63,234 nucleotides of DNA from an uncultured Clostridia bacterium (GTDB lineage Bacteria; Bacillota; Clostridia; Oscillospirales; Acutalibacteraceae), in assembly GCA_947628665.1 (NCBI GenBank), contig CANRAU010000012.1, positions 1 to 63,234 of the forward strand, in the 5' to 3' direction. Each line of letters starts with the position of its first letter. Position 1 is the stretch's first letter. The notes beneath the pieces were generated by a model. It was not told where the DNA came from. It did no database searches and worked only from the letters and a program-made list of their open reading frames with translations. The position numbers and the translations under genes were made by a program. Of the stretch, positions 46,046 through 59,191 are shown in pieces.

Positions 46046-46552
46046 TTATCGAATCCCCAATGTATTGAGCTTACCCATCAGCGAACCGCTGGCATGCCCA
46101 TGGCAGATCGCCATGGCGAGCGCGTCCGCAGTATCGTCGGGCTTAGGTATCTTGTCGAGATGGAGAATAATGCGCGTCATTTCCTGCACCTGCTTTTTCT
46201 CGGCGCGGCCGTAGCCGACCACGCTTTGCTTGACCTGCAGGGGGGTATATTCAAAAATACCGAGGCCGTGCTGCTGCGCCGCAAGCACGGTCACGCCGCG
46301 CGCCTGCGCCACGTCGATGACCGTTTTGGCGTTGGTGTTGTAAAACAGCTTTTCAATGGACATCGCTTCGGGTCGATAGCGTTCCATCAAATCGCTCAAG
46401 TCCCGATAGATCGTCGCAAGGCGCTGCGGAAAAGGCGTTCCCGCCTCGGTGGTAATCGCGCCGTAATCCACGACGGAAAACCGATTGTTTCGGTAGTCCA
46501 GCACGCCGTAGCCGATGATGGCATAGCCCGGGTCTATCCCTAAAATAATCAT
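46046..46552 (-). CDS. ruvC: Crossover junction endodeoxyribonuclease RuvC
   Basis: The 168-residue nuclease resolves Holliday junctions. It has the RNase-H-like start [18 protein letters not shown] and the acidic residues in SIEKLFY and the [15 protein letters not shown] region. The ATG at 46552 follows AGGGAGAGAA; upstream codons are less suitable. It heads the minus-strand block that continues through glmM. Confidence 0.96.
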   Translation of the reverse strand: MIILGIDPGYAIIGYGVLDYRNNRFSVVDYGAITTEAGTPFPQRLATIYRDLSDLMERYRPEAMSIEKLFYNTNAKTVIDVAQARGVTVLAAQQHGLGIFEYTPLQVKQSVVGYGRAEKKQVQEMTRIILHLDKIPKPDDTADALAMAICHGHASGSLMGKLNTLGIR

Positions 46553-46991
46553 CTTTCTCTCCCTTTGGGCTTCCGCCAAAAGAATAGAAGTCCAATTTTC
46601 CCGATTTTAAAGATTTTAACATAAATCGGGAGAAATAGCAAGTAAACAGAATGTAAACAATGCCATAAAAGGAAAACTCTCCCGACGGGTTTGCGCGATG
46701 GCTGTAAAACAGACGGATTTTTAAGGGCGGGGGATTGGATAAATCACCTTAACTGACGGTAGATTTCTTCACAATTCGGGGGTATAATGTTTGGTGTTGA
46801 ATGGGTGACTGTTCGACAAATCGGGATTTATCACGCCAACAAGAATTGCTATTGTGTAAAAATGCGTAGAACTTTTCGGATGTTTCTTGCGGGTGACAAA
46901 TTTCCAACAAAGGTTGGTTGAAAGAACTCCTTAAATATGCGATAACTTTCTTGCGGCCGCAAAACTAAATTGCATATCGGAGGAAACTCTT
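46553..46991. other. Intergenic region between ruvC and the XRE regulator
   Basis: No convincing ORF or RNA gene is seen. It must hold the divergent promoters of the ruvC block and the regulator. A TATAAT box lies at 46783-46788 on the plus strand without a good -35 at 17 bp. The arms GATAAATC (46738-46745) and GATTTATC (46824-46831) are complementary but far apart. The ribosome site CGGAGGAAAC precedes the regulator ATG. Confidence 0.5.
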
Positions 46992-47363
46992 ATGAACTTT
47001 AATGAGAAATTGATTAACTTGAGAAAATCAAAAGGACTTTCGCAAGAAGAATTGGGTGCGGAGCTAAAGGTTTCCCGACAGACCATTTCAAAATGGGAGT
47101 CTTGTCAATCATACCCTGATTTTCAGCGTCTCGTCCTTTTGAGCGATTACTTTGGTTTAACTCTCGACGAGTTGGTAAAGGATATTGATGTAGAGGAAGT
47201 TAGAGACAAAAACATAAACAGTGAAAAGCTCAATTCAATATACAATGATGTAAATACTGCGAAAAGTATCTTCAAGTGGTATTTGATAATTGGTGGAAGT
47301 ATCGCTGCTATTGTCATCTTGATTATCGCTTATTTCTGTATCAACGCCATTTTTAGATGGTAG
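46992..47363 (+). CDS. XRE-family helix-turn-helix regulator with C-terminal membrane helix
   Basis: The 123-residue protein has an N-terminal HTH (about 5-60, KGLSQEELGAELKVSRQTIS) and a C-terminal transmembrane helix (about 95-118, YLIIGGSIAAIVILIIAYFC). Membrane-tethered XRE regulators of this size are common in clostridia and their signals are mostly unknown. It is a lone plus-strand gene between two minus-strand blocks and is more AT-rich than they are, with its own terminator. Confidence 0.87.
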   Translation: MNFNEKLINLRKSKGLSQEELGAELKVSRQTISKWESCQSYPDFQRLVLLSDYFGLTLDELVKDIDVEEVRDKNINSEKLNSIYNDVNTAKSIFKWYLIIGGSIAAIVILIIAYFCINAIFRW

Positions 47364-47415
47364 TATTTTAGGAGAACCCCAACAACAAAATACCGAAAAT
47401 CAGACCGTTGACACA

Positions 47416-47449
47416 CCGGCTCCCCGGTGAAAAGCCGGCGGTCTTTTTG
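47416..47449 (+). terminator. Terminator of the XRE regulator
   Basis: CCGGCT (47416-47421) and AGCCGG (47433-47438) form a GC-rich stem followed by CGGTCTTTTTGT on the plus strand. An alternative CACCGG/CCGGTG stem overlaps it. Confidence 0.65.
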
Positions 47450-47458
47450 TCCGTATGC

Positions 47459-47502
47459 ACGCAAAAACCGAAGTGGCATGAACAAAATCATACCACTTCG
47501 GT
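47459..47502 (-). terminator. Terminator of the yceD-rpmF-DUF512-der block
   Basis: ACCGAAGTGG (47467-47476) and CCACTTCGGT (47493-47502) form a perfect 10-bp stem. The minus strand continues TTTTTGC, so it ends the der transcript. Confidence 0.75.
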
Positions 47503-47576
47503 GAATGTTTTCTAAACTGTCTTATGCCCACACGCCTTTAAGTCGGGAGAATATGTGAAGCCGTAATTGGATGGGT

Positions 47577-48920
47577 TTATTTGGTATCTTTTTTGCCGTT
47601 GTGCGCGCCGCGTTCGCGGATGATAAAGCGCGTCGGCGTGCCTTCCAGCCCGAACACCTCGCGAATACGGTTATCGAGATACCGTTGGTAGCTGTAATGG
47701 AACAGCTCCTTGCTGTTGACAAAACACACAAATGTCGGCGGACGTGTGGAGGCCTGCGTCATATAATAGATTTTGAGCCGCCTGCCCTTATCCGTCGGCG
47801 GTTGGACGCGCATTGTGGCGTCGGACAGCACTTCATTGAGCTTTCCCGTGGAAATGCGCATGGCGTTCTGCGTATCGACAAAACGGATAAGCTCAAACAG
47901 GCGGTCGAGCCGCTGCCCTGTTTTGGCGGAAATAAAGATGATCGGCGCATAGCTCATAAACGCGAAATCCTGCATAAGCTGTTTGCGGGTCTTATCCATC
48001 GTTTTGCCGTCTTTTTCCACGATGTCCCATTTGTTGACCGCGATGATACAGCCCTTGCCAAGCTCGTGCGCAATGCCCGCGACCTTGGAATCCTGCTCGG
48101 TAAAACCCTCCGTGCCGTCGATTAAAATCACGCAGACGTCGGCGCGTTCCACTGCCATGCGCGCACGCAGAGCCGAATATTTCTCGATTTGATCCTCCAC
48201 CCTGCTCTTGCGGCGCAGCCCCGCTGTGTCGATAAAGACAAAGCGTCCGAAACGATTTTCGACGAGCGTATCGGTCGCATCGCGCGTTGTCCCCGCGATT
48301 CCCGAAACAATGGCGCGCTCCTCCCCCGAAATGGCGTTTACGAGTGAGGATTTGCCCACATTCGGTTTTCCGATCACCGCGACGCGGATGATGTCGTCAT
48401 CGCTCTCCTGCGGCTCTTCTTCGGGCAAAAAGCGCAGGACCGCATCCAAAAGATCACCCGTGCCGTGGCCGTGTACGGCGGAGACCGCCACGGGATCGCC
48501 GAGGCCGAGGTTGTAGAATTCATAGAATTCGGGCGGCGTTTCGCCGATGGTATCGCACTTGTTGACACAAAGCACGATGGGCTTCCCGCTTTTTTGCAGC
48601 ATAGCCGCGACTTCGCTGTCGGTCGCGACCGGCCCCGAACGCAGATCTGTGACCAAAACGATCACATCCGCGCTCTCGATCGCCAACTGCGCCTGCCTGC
48701 GCATTTGTGAAAGGATCACATCGTCGGAATACGGCTCTATGCCGCCCGTATCCACAAGCAGCATGGTATGCCCCAGCCATTCGCAGTCGCCGTAAATGCG
48801 GTCGCGCGTAACGCCGGGCGTATCGTCCACGATCGACAGCCGCTTGCCGATCAGCTTATTAAACAACGTGCTTTTGCCCACATTCGGTCTGCCGACAATC
48901 GCAACAACAGGTCTTGCCAT
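47577..48920 (-). CDS. der: Ribosome biogenesis GTPase Der (EngA)
   Basis: The 447-residue protein has two GTPase domains in tandem, with P-loops GRPNVGKSTL and GKPNVGKSSL, the paired NKCD and NKWD base-recognition motifs, and a C-terminal KH-like domain. It acts in 50S subunit assembly. It is 3 bp after the DUF512 gene. Confidence 0.97.
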   Translation of the reverse strand: MARPVVAIVGRPNVGKSTLFNKLIGKRLSIVDDTPGVTRDRIYGDCEWLGHTMLLVDTGGIEPYSDDVILSQMRRQAQLAIESADVIVLVTDLRSGPVATDSEVAAMLQKSGKPIVLCVNKCDTIGETPPEFYEFYNLGLGDPVAVSAVHGHGTGDLLDAVLRFLPEEEPQESDDDIIRVAVIGKPNVGKSSLVNAISGEERAIVSGIAGTTRDATDTLVENRFGRFVFIDTAGLRRKSRVEDQIEKYSALRARMAVERADVCVILIDGTEGFTEQDSKVAGIAHELGKGCIIAVNKWDIVEKDGKTMDKTRKQLMQDFAFMSYAPIIFISAKTGQRLDRLFELIRFVDTQNAMRISTGKLNEVLSDATMRVQPPTDKGRRLKIYYMTQASTRPPTFVCFVNSKELFHYSYQRYLDNRIREVFGLEGTPTRFIIRERGAHNGKKDTK

Positions 48921-48923
48921 CGC

Positions 48924-50231
48924 TTACACTCCCAAAAGGCTGTCGAGCAGCTGCCCACCGCTTTGTCCCGTCGGGATCAGCGGCACGCCGAGCTGCTTTT
49001 GAGCATCCTTTACCGTAATATCGTCTAAAAATTTGTTTTTCTCCGTAGCATGCGAGGTATAGTCTATCGTCATAACCAACGGGATCAGTACCGCGTCGCC
49101 CAGATCCCGCCCCGCAAGCGTTTCCAAAAGATCCTGCCCCGTCAAAAGCCCCGCGACGGTAATCTCCTCCCCGAAAAAGCGGTTGACGACCCGCACCGTC
49201 TCGATTTTACAGCCGATAACATCCTGTGCGGCGGCAGTCAATTCCAAAAGCAGCGGATAGGCCGCCACGCCCGTGGCAAGCGTCACCTTACGGTAGCGCG
49301 AGCGCGCCGAGCAGGTCGCCAACGCGTCGTAAAATTCCTCGCGAAACGACGTCCAAAGTCCCACGCCGTTGTCGATTTGCGGATAGCCGTCGTAGTATTC
49401 GCCCGCAGGCAGCTCCCGCTCGGCCTTTAAGAAAAATTCATCGGCGGGATAGCACAGCCGTATGCCGTTTTCGGCCTTGAATTTGTCGGAAAAGCGCTCG
49501 ATCATATCGATGACCTCCCCCGCCGTCTCCTTGGTGTAGGCGTGCAAAGGGTACAGCCCGTCGCGATATTTGGTCAAGCCCACAGGCACGGCGGCAATGC
49601 TCTGCACCGCAGGATACAGGCGGGAAAGCTGCTCGATGCTGTATTCGAGCTCCTTGCCGTCATTGATCCCCGGACACAGCACCAGCTGGGTGTTCATGGC
49701 AATGCCCGCTTCGGCAAAGCGGTTCAAAATTTGCAGCGCCTCGCCCGCATGGGGATTGCCCATCATTTCGACGCGCAGACGCGGATTCATCGTGTGTACG
49801 GAAATGTTGACGGGGCTGATGTGCATATCGATAATGCGTTCGATCTCGTGTTCGGATATATTGGTCAGCGTGATATAGTTGCCGAACAGGAACGACAGCC
49901 GCGAATCGTCGTCCTTAAAATACAGGCTTTCACGCATCCCCTTGGGCAGTTGGTCGATAAAGCAGAAAATGCACTTATTCTTGCAGTGCTGCTGCTTGTC
50001 CATCAAATACGTGGAAAAGGAAAGTCCCGTATCCTCGGTTTTGACGCGCACGGTACGCTCCCGACCGCCGCAGAGGAACACCATGGTGACGGGGGCAAAG
50101 CTCATGCGGAAATCATAGTCGAGTACATCCTCGATCTCGTAGCCGTCCACGGTCAAAAGCCGATTTCCGGCGCGCACACCCGCGCGCCAGCATTTGGAAA
50201 ACCGCCGCACGGCGCTGATCTCAACGGACAC
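48924..50231 (-). CDS. DUF512 radical SAM protein with N-terminal PDZ-like domain
   Basis: The 435-residue protein starts with a PDZ-like region (about 1-60, RKCWRAGVRAGNRLLTVDG-like), then a radical SAM motif HCKNKCIFCFIDQ (CxxxCxxC) and the C-terminal DUF512 domain. Family members are widespread in anaerobes and usually neighbour der, as here, but their reaction is not established. A role linked to ribosome or translation factors is inference from the neighbourhood. Confidence 0.9.
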   Translation of the reverse strand: MSVEISAVRRFSKCWRAGVRAGNRLLTVDGYEIEDVLDYDFRMSFAPVTMVFLCGGRERTVRVKTEDTGLSFSTYLMDKQQHCKNKCIFCFIDQLPKGMRESLYFKDDDSRLSFLFGNYITLTNISEHEIERIIDMHISPVNISVHTMNPRLRVEMMGNPHAGEALQILNRFAEAGIAMNTQLVLCPGINDGKELEYSIEQLSRLYPAVQSIAAVPVGLTKYRDGLYPLHAYTKETAGEVIDMIERFSDKFKAENGIRLCYPADEFFLKAERELPAGEYYDGYPQIDNGVGLWTSFREEFYDALATCSARSRYRKVTLATGVAAYPLLLELTAAAQDVIGCKIETVRVVNRFFGEEITVAGLLTGQDLLETLAGRDLGDAVLIPLVMTIDYTSHATEKNKFLDDITVKDAQKQLGVPLIPTGQSGGQLLDSLLGV

Positions 50232-50311
50232 ACTTTATCCCCCTTTCACACGAGAAAAAGGCGGGGAAGCTATACCTTCTCCACCTTTTCAGCGTCTAAA
50301 ATGATTGGAAG

Positions 50312-50497
50312 TTACGCTTCTTCCTTGACAACGACCTGTCTGCCGTTATAGTAGCCGCAGGACGGGCAAAGTCTGTGGGTACGTTTGTATTCCCCGCAGT
50401 TGGGGCACTTTTGCAGTTCGGGCGCGCTGATCTTCCAGACGTTGGAACGTCTCTTGTCGCGTCTTGCTTTGGAAACTCTTCTCTTCGGTACAGCCAT
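50312..50497 (-). CDS. rpmF: 50S ribosomal protein L32
   Basis: This 61-residue protein has the L32 start MAVPKRRVSKARRDKRRSNV and a four-cysteine zinc ribbon (CPNCGEYKRTHRLCPSCGYY). It follows yceD by 34 bp, the standard yceD-rpmF pair. Confidence 0.97.
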   Translation of the reverse strand: MAVPKRRVSKARRDKRRSNVWKISAPELQKCPNCGEYKRTHRLCPSCGYYNGRQVVVKEEA

Positions 50498-50531
50498 TTT
50501 TATGCTCTCCTTCTCATAATATACTCTAAGG

Positions 50532-51011
50532 TCATGATTCGTCCAACAGCTCCTGCAAAACCGCCCAACGCGGGTCGGTCGGCTTTTTGCAGGTACAGCT
50601 TTGTTCGTTTAAATTGATGCCGCACATCGGGCAAAGCCCTTTGCAATCGGGCTTGCAAAGCACCTTTGTCGGCAACGCCAGCAGGATGTCCTCGCGCAGA
50701 AGCGCATCCAGGTCGAAGTGCATATCCTCCACGAGAATGAAATCGTCGTTGTCCTCATCGTGCAACCTGTCTACCAGCACATGGGTGAACTGCGCTTGAA
50801 AGGAGCGATCGATCGGTGCAAGGCAACGGTCGCATTCCGTTTTGTAAAACAGATCGACGTCCGCAGTCAGGGTCACGACCCCCGCGCGATTTTCAACGCG
50901 CCCTTTGACCGAGGCAGGTTCTTTGATGCCGCTGTCGGCCAAAACGAACGTATAATCGAACGTCTTGTATGCCCCGACGTTATTAAAAACAGGCTCCAGT
51001 TCAATAAACAT
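50532..51011 (-). CDS. yceD: YceD/DUF177 family protein
   Basis: The 159-residue protein has the DUF177 pattern CDRCLAPID and a C-terminal cysteine cluster (CKPDCKGLCPMCGINLNEQSC). It is linked to 23S rRNA accumulation or ribosome assembly in other organisms. The start near 51011 (MFIELEPVFNN) is preferred to the GTG and ATG further upstream because the family begins here; exact placement may shift by a base. Confidence 0.9.
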   Translation of the reverse strand: MFIELEPVFNNVGAYKTFDYTFVLADSGIKEPASVKGRVENRAGVVTLTADVDLFYKTECDRCLAPIDRSFQAQFTHVLVDRLHDEDNDDFILVEDMHFDLDALLREDILLALPTKVLCKPDCKGLCPMCGINLNEQSCTCKKPTDPRWAVLQELLDES

Positions 51012-51160
51012 ACCATAACCTCTAAGGCGCAAAGCGGGCAAACCCATATGCACCCTAAACTAACGCAAAAAATATTATACTGGCTTGCGCGCACTTTGTC
51101 AACAAAAACTTTTGAAGATTGCAAAAACGCGCCACATGCGGCGCGTTTGGCTTTTATCAT

Positions 51161-51472
51161 TCAATTTGTACTAAAACGCTTTGACAACTGAATAAGTATA
51201 TTCAGATCGTCTTTGGACAGATTTTTGGATAAATCGTTCAATTCTTGAACAAGCAACGTCTCATGACTTTGCGTATCAAAAAAATCTACAGGGGTTATGT
51301 TGAAATAATCACAGATATACAGGAATTCGCTCATGGAGGGCAACGCTCTGCCCGATGAAATGCTTTGAATATAGCTTCTGCTGTGACCGAGGTCTATACT
51401 CATTCTGTATTCCGAAACATTTTTTTGGAGTCTGAGCTGTGTAATTCGTTTTCTTATGAATTCTTCATCCAT
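51161..51472 (-). CDS. Small XRE-type helix-turn-helix regulator
   Basis: The 103-residue protein has an HTH (about 8-62, RLQKNVSEYRMSIDLGHSRS) and a helical C-terminus (LNDLSKNLSKDDLNILIQLS). It lies divergent from the adenylate-forming enzyme, with 400 bp between them, and shares its AT-rich composition. Similar small HTH proteins are common in clostridia. Regulation of the divergent gene is inference. Confidence 0.85.
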   Translation of the reverse strand: MDEEFIRKRITQLRLQKNVSEYRMSIDLGHSRSYIQSISSGRALPSMSEFLYICDYFNITPVDFFDTQSHETLLVQELNDLSKNLSKDDLNILIQLSKRFSTN

Positions 51473-51818
51473 AAAATCACCCCATTACACATAGTGTACA
51501 CGAATTAAATCGGTAAAATACACGATGAATTTAATAATTATACTTGAAATATGACGATTTAATTTGTATAATGTAGAATGTTATAACAATTTGAACGGTA
51601 TAAACTACTATTTCATGCGGCGGGAGGGGGGCATCCGCTGTGAGCCAAAATAAAAAAGGATTCCAAACGTATTCCATTTATATACGGATACCTTTCCTAC
51701 GCAATACACCCTGTAAACGCAGTCCGTTTTTCTAAGCGTATTACTGTTGGAAATGGATCGATATACAATTTTTCAACATATGTTATCAGAAGTATTCGCC
51801 CGCCAAAAAAGCGTTAAC
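51473..51818. other. AT-rich divergent intergenic region
   Basis: No ORF or RNA gene is convincing here. A weak inverted repeat with AAGGATTCC and ATACCTT arms lies at about 51655-51694. The region must contain the promoters of both the HTH gene and the adenylate-forming enzyme; I cannot place them reliably. Confidence 0.4.
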
Positions 51819-51845
51819 TAAATAAAAACAACGCGTTTTTATTTA
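51819..51845 (+). promoter_or_regulatory. Hairpin just upstream of the adenylate-forming enzyme
   Basis: TAAATAAAAAC (51819-51829) and GTTTTTATTTA (51835-51845) form a perfect 11-bp AT-rich stem with an AACGC loop, ending 27 nt before the ATG. It could be an operator for the divergent HTH protein or a leader hairpin. Confidence 0.45.
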
Positions 51846-51872
51846 ACTAAAAATTAAAGTGAGGAAAAGAAT

Positions 51873-53627
51873 ATGAATGTTAATTTTAAGGAATTAAGAG
51901 AGGAAGTCTTAAAATTAAAAAAAGCAGGTGAGATTGAAAATATCTTAACGCACGAAACCTGCTATAACCGATTTAAAGAAACCGCAGAGGAAAGCCCAAA
52001 TTTAACAGCGATAAATTATTTGGGCAATAAAATGACCTTTTCTCAGGCTTTATCTTTAATAGACAATATTGCAAGAGGACTTTATGCTTTAGGAATACGA
52101 GAGAATGATGTTGTAACAGTAAGTATGTTGCCGACTTTATATGGTGTTGCTACTTTCTATGCATTAGATAAAATAGGCGTTACACAGCATTTGGTAAATT
52201 GCGCAGCAAGCAAGGAGGAACTGAAAAGAGAACTTTCAAATTTTGATTCTAAAATATTTATATGTAACGATATTTTTTATACGGAGGATACGGCAACTGC
52301 GTTAAAGCAAAAGAATGTGACCACTATAATCACCACCTCGCTGACAGATGGACTGCCTAAAGTCCTTAATGCAGACAAAATAAAGTATACAATAATCGAA
52401 ATATCTAAAGGCATCCGAAAAAAAGATTATGATAATAAACATTTGATGAATTTTAAACAGCTCTTACATATTGCAAAAACGAATCCTGTAGATGTTCCGA
52501 TTTGCAGTTACAAATCAAATCATATGGCGGCTGTTGCATATACATCGGGGTCTACCGGTCATTCAAAAGCCTGTGTCGCGACTTGGGAAGGTATTGATTC
52601 TATGGTTCAAACACAAGCCATGTCGGTGCAAGACCTTTGTTCCAAGGGAGATACCATGTTTTCAACTATTCCCCTTTGGATTTTTTATTCATTGATTAAC
52701 ATGATTCACGACCCTTTGTGTATGGGGATGGCTGTTGCGCTTGATCCTCTGTATGATCCAAAAAATTTGGAGAAAAGAAATAAGCAATATCAATTCAATC
52801 ATTGGCTTACTGCGCCCACATTTATTGAAAAGTCTGTTCATCTTACAAAAAGAAAAATCGACTGTTCAAGATGGAAGATCATTATGACCGGCGGTGAGCC
52901 GTTGAAAAATGAAACAAAACGCATGGCAGATTCCTTTATCCAAAAAAACGGCGGACACGTCGAATTGGGACAAGGGTACGGAGCCACAGAAAGCTTAGGT
53001 TCATTGTTTTGCTGGTACTATGAAAATCCGAGTTTAGGATCAGTGGGAAAAGCCTGTATAGGAAACTTTGTTAAAATCATTGATCCCGAAACAGGAAAAG
53101 AAGTAGATACAAACGAATCAGGCATTGCATATGTTTACAGCCCATCGTTGATGAAAGAATATTACAATGATGAAGAATCTACTAAAAACACCTTGATAAA
53201 AGACGAAAATGGAGCAATTTGGTATAACACGGGCGATTATGTTTGGCTCAACGAAAGAGGGGAAATGTTTTTCGATGATAGAGTAAAAAGATTAGTGCTT
53301 ACAATAGACGATCAAAATAATCCCACAAAGATAAGCCCCGCCCGAGTAAAATCGGCAACCGAAAAGATAGATATTGTAGAAAAATGTGAAATCATAACGA
53401 TTCCGGATAAAAGAATCATCAACAAGCCTATAGCGATTATTAAATTAAAAAGCGGAATTGCAAGGGATCAGAAAGTTCAGGAAAAAATTCTGGCGCAACT
53501 AAATCATGAATTGCCGAAATATATGATCCCAAAAGAATTAAAATTTATTGATGAATTCCCATTAACCGCTTCTTCAAAAGTGGATTTACAAAAGTTAGAA
53601 CAGATATATCTATCCACATCAAAATAA
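51873..53627 (+). CDS. Orphan adenylate-forming enzyme (acyl/aryl-AMP ligase family)
   Basis: The 584-residue protein has the full set of ANL-superfamily core motifs: the phosphate loop AYTSGSTGHSKA, A5 GQGYGATES, A7 YNTGDYV, the hinge RVKRLV and the C-terminal Lys in LTASSKVDLQKL. It should activate a carboxylate as acyl-AMP. No carrier-protein, condensation or thioesterase domain is fused or adjacent, so the acceptor (CoA or a carrier) is unknown. The gene is clearly AT-richer than the GC-rich blocks on either side, suggesting horizontal acquisition. Confidence 0.88.
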   Translation: MNVNFKELREEVLKLKKAGEIENILTHETCYNRFKETAEESPNLTAINYLGNKMTFSQALSLIDNIARGLYALGIRENDVVTVSMLPTLYGVATFYALDKIGVTQHLVNCAASKEELKRELSNFDSKIFICNDIFYTEDTATALKQKNVTTIITTSLTDGLPKVLNADKIKYTIIEISKGIRKKDYDNKHLMNFKQLLHIAKTNPVDVPICSYKSNHMAAVAYTSGSTGHSKACVATWEGIDSMVQTQAMSVQDLCSKGDTMFSTIPLWIFYSLINMIHDPLCMGMAVALDPLYDPKNLEKRNKQYQFNHWLTAPTFIEKSVHLTKRKIDCSRWKIIMTGGEPLKNETKRMADSFIQKNGGHVELGQGYGATESLGSLFCWYYENPSLGSVGKACIGNFVKIIDPETGKEVDTNESGIAYVYSPSLMKEYYNDEESTKNTLIKDENGAIWYNTGDYVWLNERGEMFFDDRVKRLVLTIDDQNNPTKISPARVKSATEKIDIVEKCEIITIPDKRIINKPIAIIKLKSGIARDQKVQEKILAQLNHELPKYMIPKELKFIDEFPLTASSKVDLQKLEQIYLSTSK

Positions 53628-53737
53628 CGGGGAAAAATCGATAAAAGGAATCTCTTGTTATGATAAATGCATGCTTAGGTTTTATCAATCTGTTCTTTGC
53701 TTGCCTGTATTGCTAACAACCGTACACTTGACACAAA

Positions 53738-53768
53738 AAAGCACGAGCTGAAAAACAGCCCGTGCTTT
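53738..53768 (-). terminator. Terminator of the small P-loop gene
   Basis: AAAGCACG-A-GCTG and CAGC-C-CGTGCTTT pair with one internal mismatch. The minus strand continues TTTTTTGTGTC, a strong U-run for the leftward gene. The plus strand gives only a weak T-rich tail for the adenylate-forming gene. Confidence 0.8.
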
Positions 53769-53864
53769 ACTTTACTTGCTTTTCTTTGCTTTGCTCCGGA
53801 ATCTGCATATAGGCTCGCGGAATGAGCCTTTAGCTTGCGGAGCGGCTCGTACTTACGTTAAAAA

Positions 53865-54284
53865 TCAGTTGACTTTCTCGCAGTAAGCGAACATTCTCTC
53901 GGGCAGGTTCTCGAGATCGGTCGAAACGGTAAAGGTAAAGGCCGTATCCGCAATTTTGGAAAGCTCATCGACCTTTTTGAGGAAATCCGCCAGCGCTTCA
54001 TAATCTCTGCCGCCGATACGCAGCGTTGCATCGACAAAAATATCGGTAATGTCGTGATCGCCTGCGCAAAGCCCGCTCAAAAAGCCGTAAAACGCATCAA
54101 AACCGGATATGGAAAAGCTGTCCGCAGCAACCAAACGCGCACGATAGTTGACATCGTATGTAAGTTTGGTCTCTTTCTCAACGCAAATCACGTTGCCGTT
54201 GGATTGTTCAATCGCCGCATTGACCTTGTCAACCAGCAGTTTGGTTTTTCCCGAGCCTTTGTGGCCGATGATAAGAGATACCAT
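53865..54284 (-). CDS. Small P-loop protein of unknown function
   Basis: The 139-residue protein has a Walker A GHKGSGKT at residues 7-14 and a Walker-B-like hydrophobic strand ending in ITDIFVDATLRIGG. It is a single domain, smaller than a typical kinase or AAA module. The ATG at 54284 follows AGGAGGAG. Similar short proteins are annotated as hypothetical twitching-motility-type ATPases in clostridia. It follows pgi on the same strand by 56 bp. Confidence 0.8.
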   Translation of the reverse strand: MVSLIIGHKGSGKTKLLVDKVNAAIEQSNGNVICVEKETKLTYDVNYRARLVAADSFSISGFDAFYGFLSGLCAGDHDITDIFVDATLRIGGRDYEALADFLKKVDELSKIADTAFTFTVSTDLENLPERMFAYCEKVN

Positions 54285-54340
54285 AGTATACTCTCCTCCT
54301 GTTTATATTTGTCTTTACCCCATGCGGGGAAGAAAGCGAA

Positions 54341-55681
54341 TCAAAGCCCGAGCCTTGCTTCCAGCTCGCGGGTCTGCGCCTCATAGCCGGGTTTTCCGAG
54401 CAGGGCGAACATATTGCGTTTGTAGCTCTCCACACCGGGCTGATCAAAGGGATTGACACCCAGCACATAGCCCGAGATCGCGCACGCCTTTTCTAAAAAG
54501 TATACAAGCCAGCCAAAGTTATACGCATCCATTTCGGGGAGCTCCAGAACCACATTCGGCACGCCGCCGTCTACGTGCGCCAGCACCGTACCCTCAAACG
54601 CCTTGCGGTTGACGAAAGCCATCGTTTTGCCGGAAAGGAAATTCAGCCCGTCGGCATTGGATGCTTCCTCCCCCAAAGTCGCCTCGGTTTTGGGGTTGTC
54701 AAAAACGACCGCCGTTTCAAACAGCAGGCGCACGCCCTCCTGAATATACTGCCCCATGGAATGGAGATCGGTGGAGAACACCGCGCTTGCCGGGAAAAGC
54801 CCCTTGCCGCACTTGCCCTCGGACTCGCCGAACAGCTGCTTGAACCATTCGTTCATCATGGTATAATCCGGCTCATAGGCGACCATCATTTCGACGGCCT
54901 TGCCTTTTCTGTATAAAATATTGCGGATCGCCGCGTACTTATAGCAGTCGTTGGCCGAAAGATCGTCGCGCATATATGCCGCGCGCGCCTCGGCAGCGCC
55001 CCGCATCATGGCGGCAATGTCGATCCCCGCCGCCGCGATGGGCAGAAGCCCCACCGCAGTCAATACGGAGTAGCGGCCGCCCACATCGTCCGGCACGACA
55101 AAGGTTTCGTAACCCTCCTCATCGGCGAGCGCCTTTAACGTGCCGCGCGCCTTATCGGTCGTCACATAAATACGCTTGGCGGCTTCCTCTCTGCCGTACT
55201 TCTTTTCGAGCAATTCGCGGAACAGACGGAATGCGACGGCAGGTTCTGTCGTCGTACCCGATTTGGAAATGACGTTGACAGAAAAATCCTTACCCTCGCA
55301 CAGCGCAACGATCTCATTGAGCGCCGCGGAGCTTAACGAATTGCCGCTGAAAAAGATTTGCGGCGTATCTTTACAAAGCAAATTGTAGTTTTGCGATTTG
55401 CAGAATTCGATCGCGGCGCGCGCGCCGAGATAGCTGCCGCCGATGCCGATGACCACAAGGACTTTAGAATCCCTGCGAATCTTTTCGGCCGCTTTTTGGA
55501 TGCGGGCAAATTCCGCGCGGTCATAGGTTTCGGGCAGATCGACCCACCCGAGAAAATCGCTGCCCGCACCCGTATGGGCGTGCAGAGCTTTATGTGCGGC
55601 CGCGACCTCCGGCGCGAGGGCGGCGTAATCGCTGTCGGTAACAAAAGATTCCAGATATTTGGTATTTAACTTGACTGCCAT
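54341..55681 (-). CDS. pgi: Glucose-6-phosphate isomerase
   Basis: The 446-residue enzyme has the SIS-fold phosphate site [11 protein letters not shown], the [16 protein letters not shown] motif and the later catalytic region. Length is typical of the bacterial short form. The frame is open upstream, but the ATG at 55681 starts [10 protein letters not shown], which agrees with family starts. It feeds glycolysis. Confidence 0.95.
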   Translation of the reverse strand: MAVKLNTKYLESFVTDSDYAALAPEVAAAHKALHAHTGAGSDFLGWVDLPETYDRAEFARIQKAAEKIRRDSKVLVVIGIGGSYLGARAAIEFCKSQNYNLLCKDTPQIFFSGNSLSSAALNEIVALCEGKDFSVNVISKSGTTTEPAVAFRLFRELLEKKYGREEAAKRIYVTTDKARGTLKALADEEGYETFVVPDDVGGRYSVLTAVGLLPIAAAGIDIAAMMRGAAEARAAYMRDDLSANDCYKYAAIRNILYRKGKAVEMMVAYEPDYTMMNEWFKQLFGESEGKCGKGLFPASAVFSTDLHSMGQYIQEGVRLLFETAVVFDNPKTEATLGEEASNADGLNFLSGKTMAFVNRKAFEGTVLAHVDGGVPNVVLELPEMDAYNFGWLVYFLEKACAISGYVLGVNPFDQPGVESYKRNMFALLGKPGYEAQTRELEARLGL

Positions 55682-55846
55682 ACCTTTGCTTTTACCCCTT
55701 TTCCCCGCCCGCTTCATCCACAGGCGGACGGATTCGTTCGGCATAGACTTCTCCTGTTATGTCTCTCTTATTCTACCCTAAATCCCCCTGCTTTTCAATA
55801 CGAATTTGTGAATTTTTTTGAAATTCTCCCCATGCGCGCCGTGCGC

Positions 55847-59127
<3,281 letters not shown>

Positions 59128-59148
59128 ACCCGATCCATTGCGCGCCAT

Positions 59149-59186
59149 ACACCGCTGGGGATTTCCCTTGCGGTGTGTATATTTTT
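59149..59186 (+). terminator. Terminator of ligA
   Basis: ACACCGC (59149-59155) and GCGGTGT (59170-59176) form a 7-bp stem followed by GTATATTTTTAG on the plus strand. Confidence 0.7.
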
Positions 59187-59191
59187 AGTGA

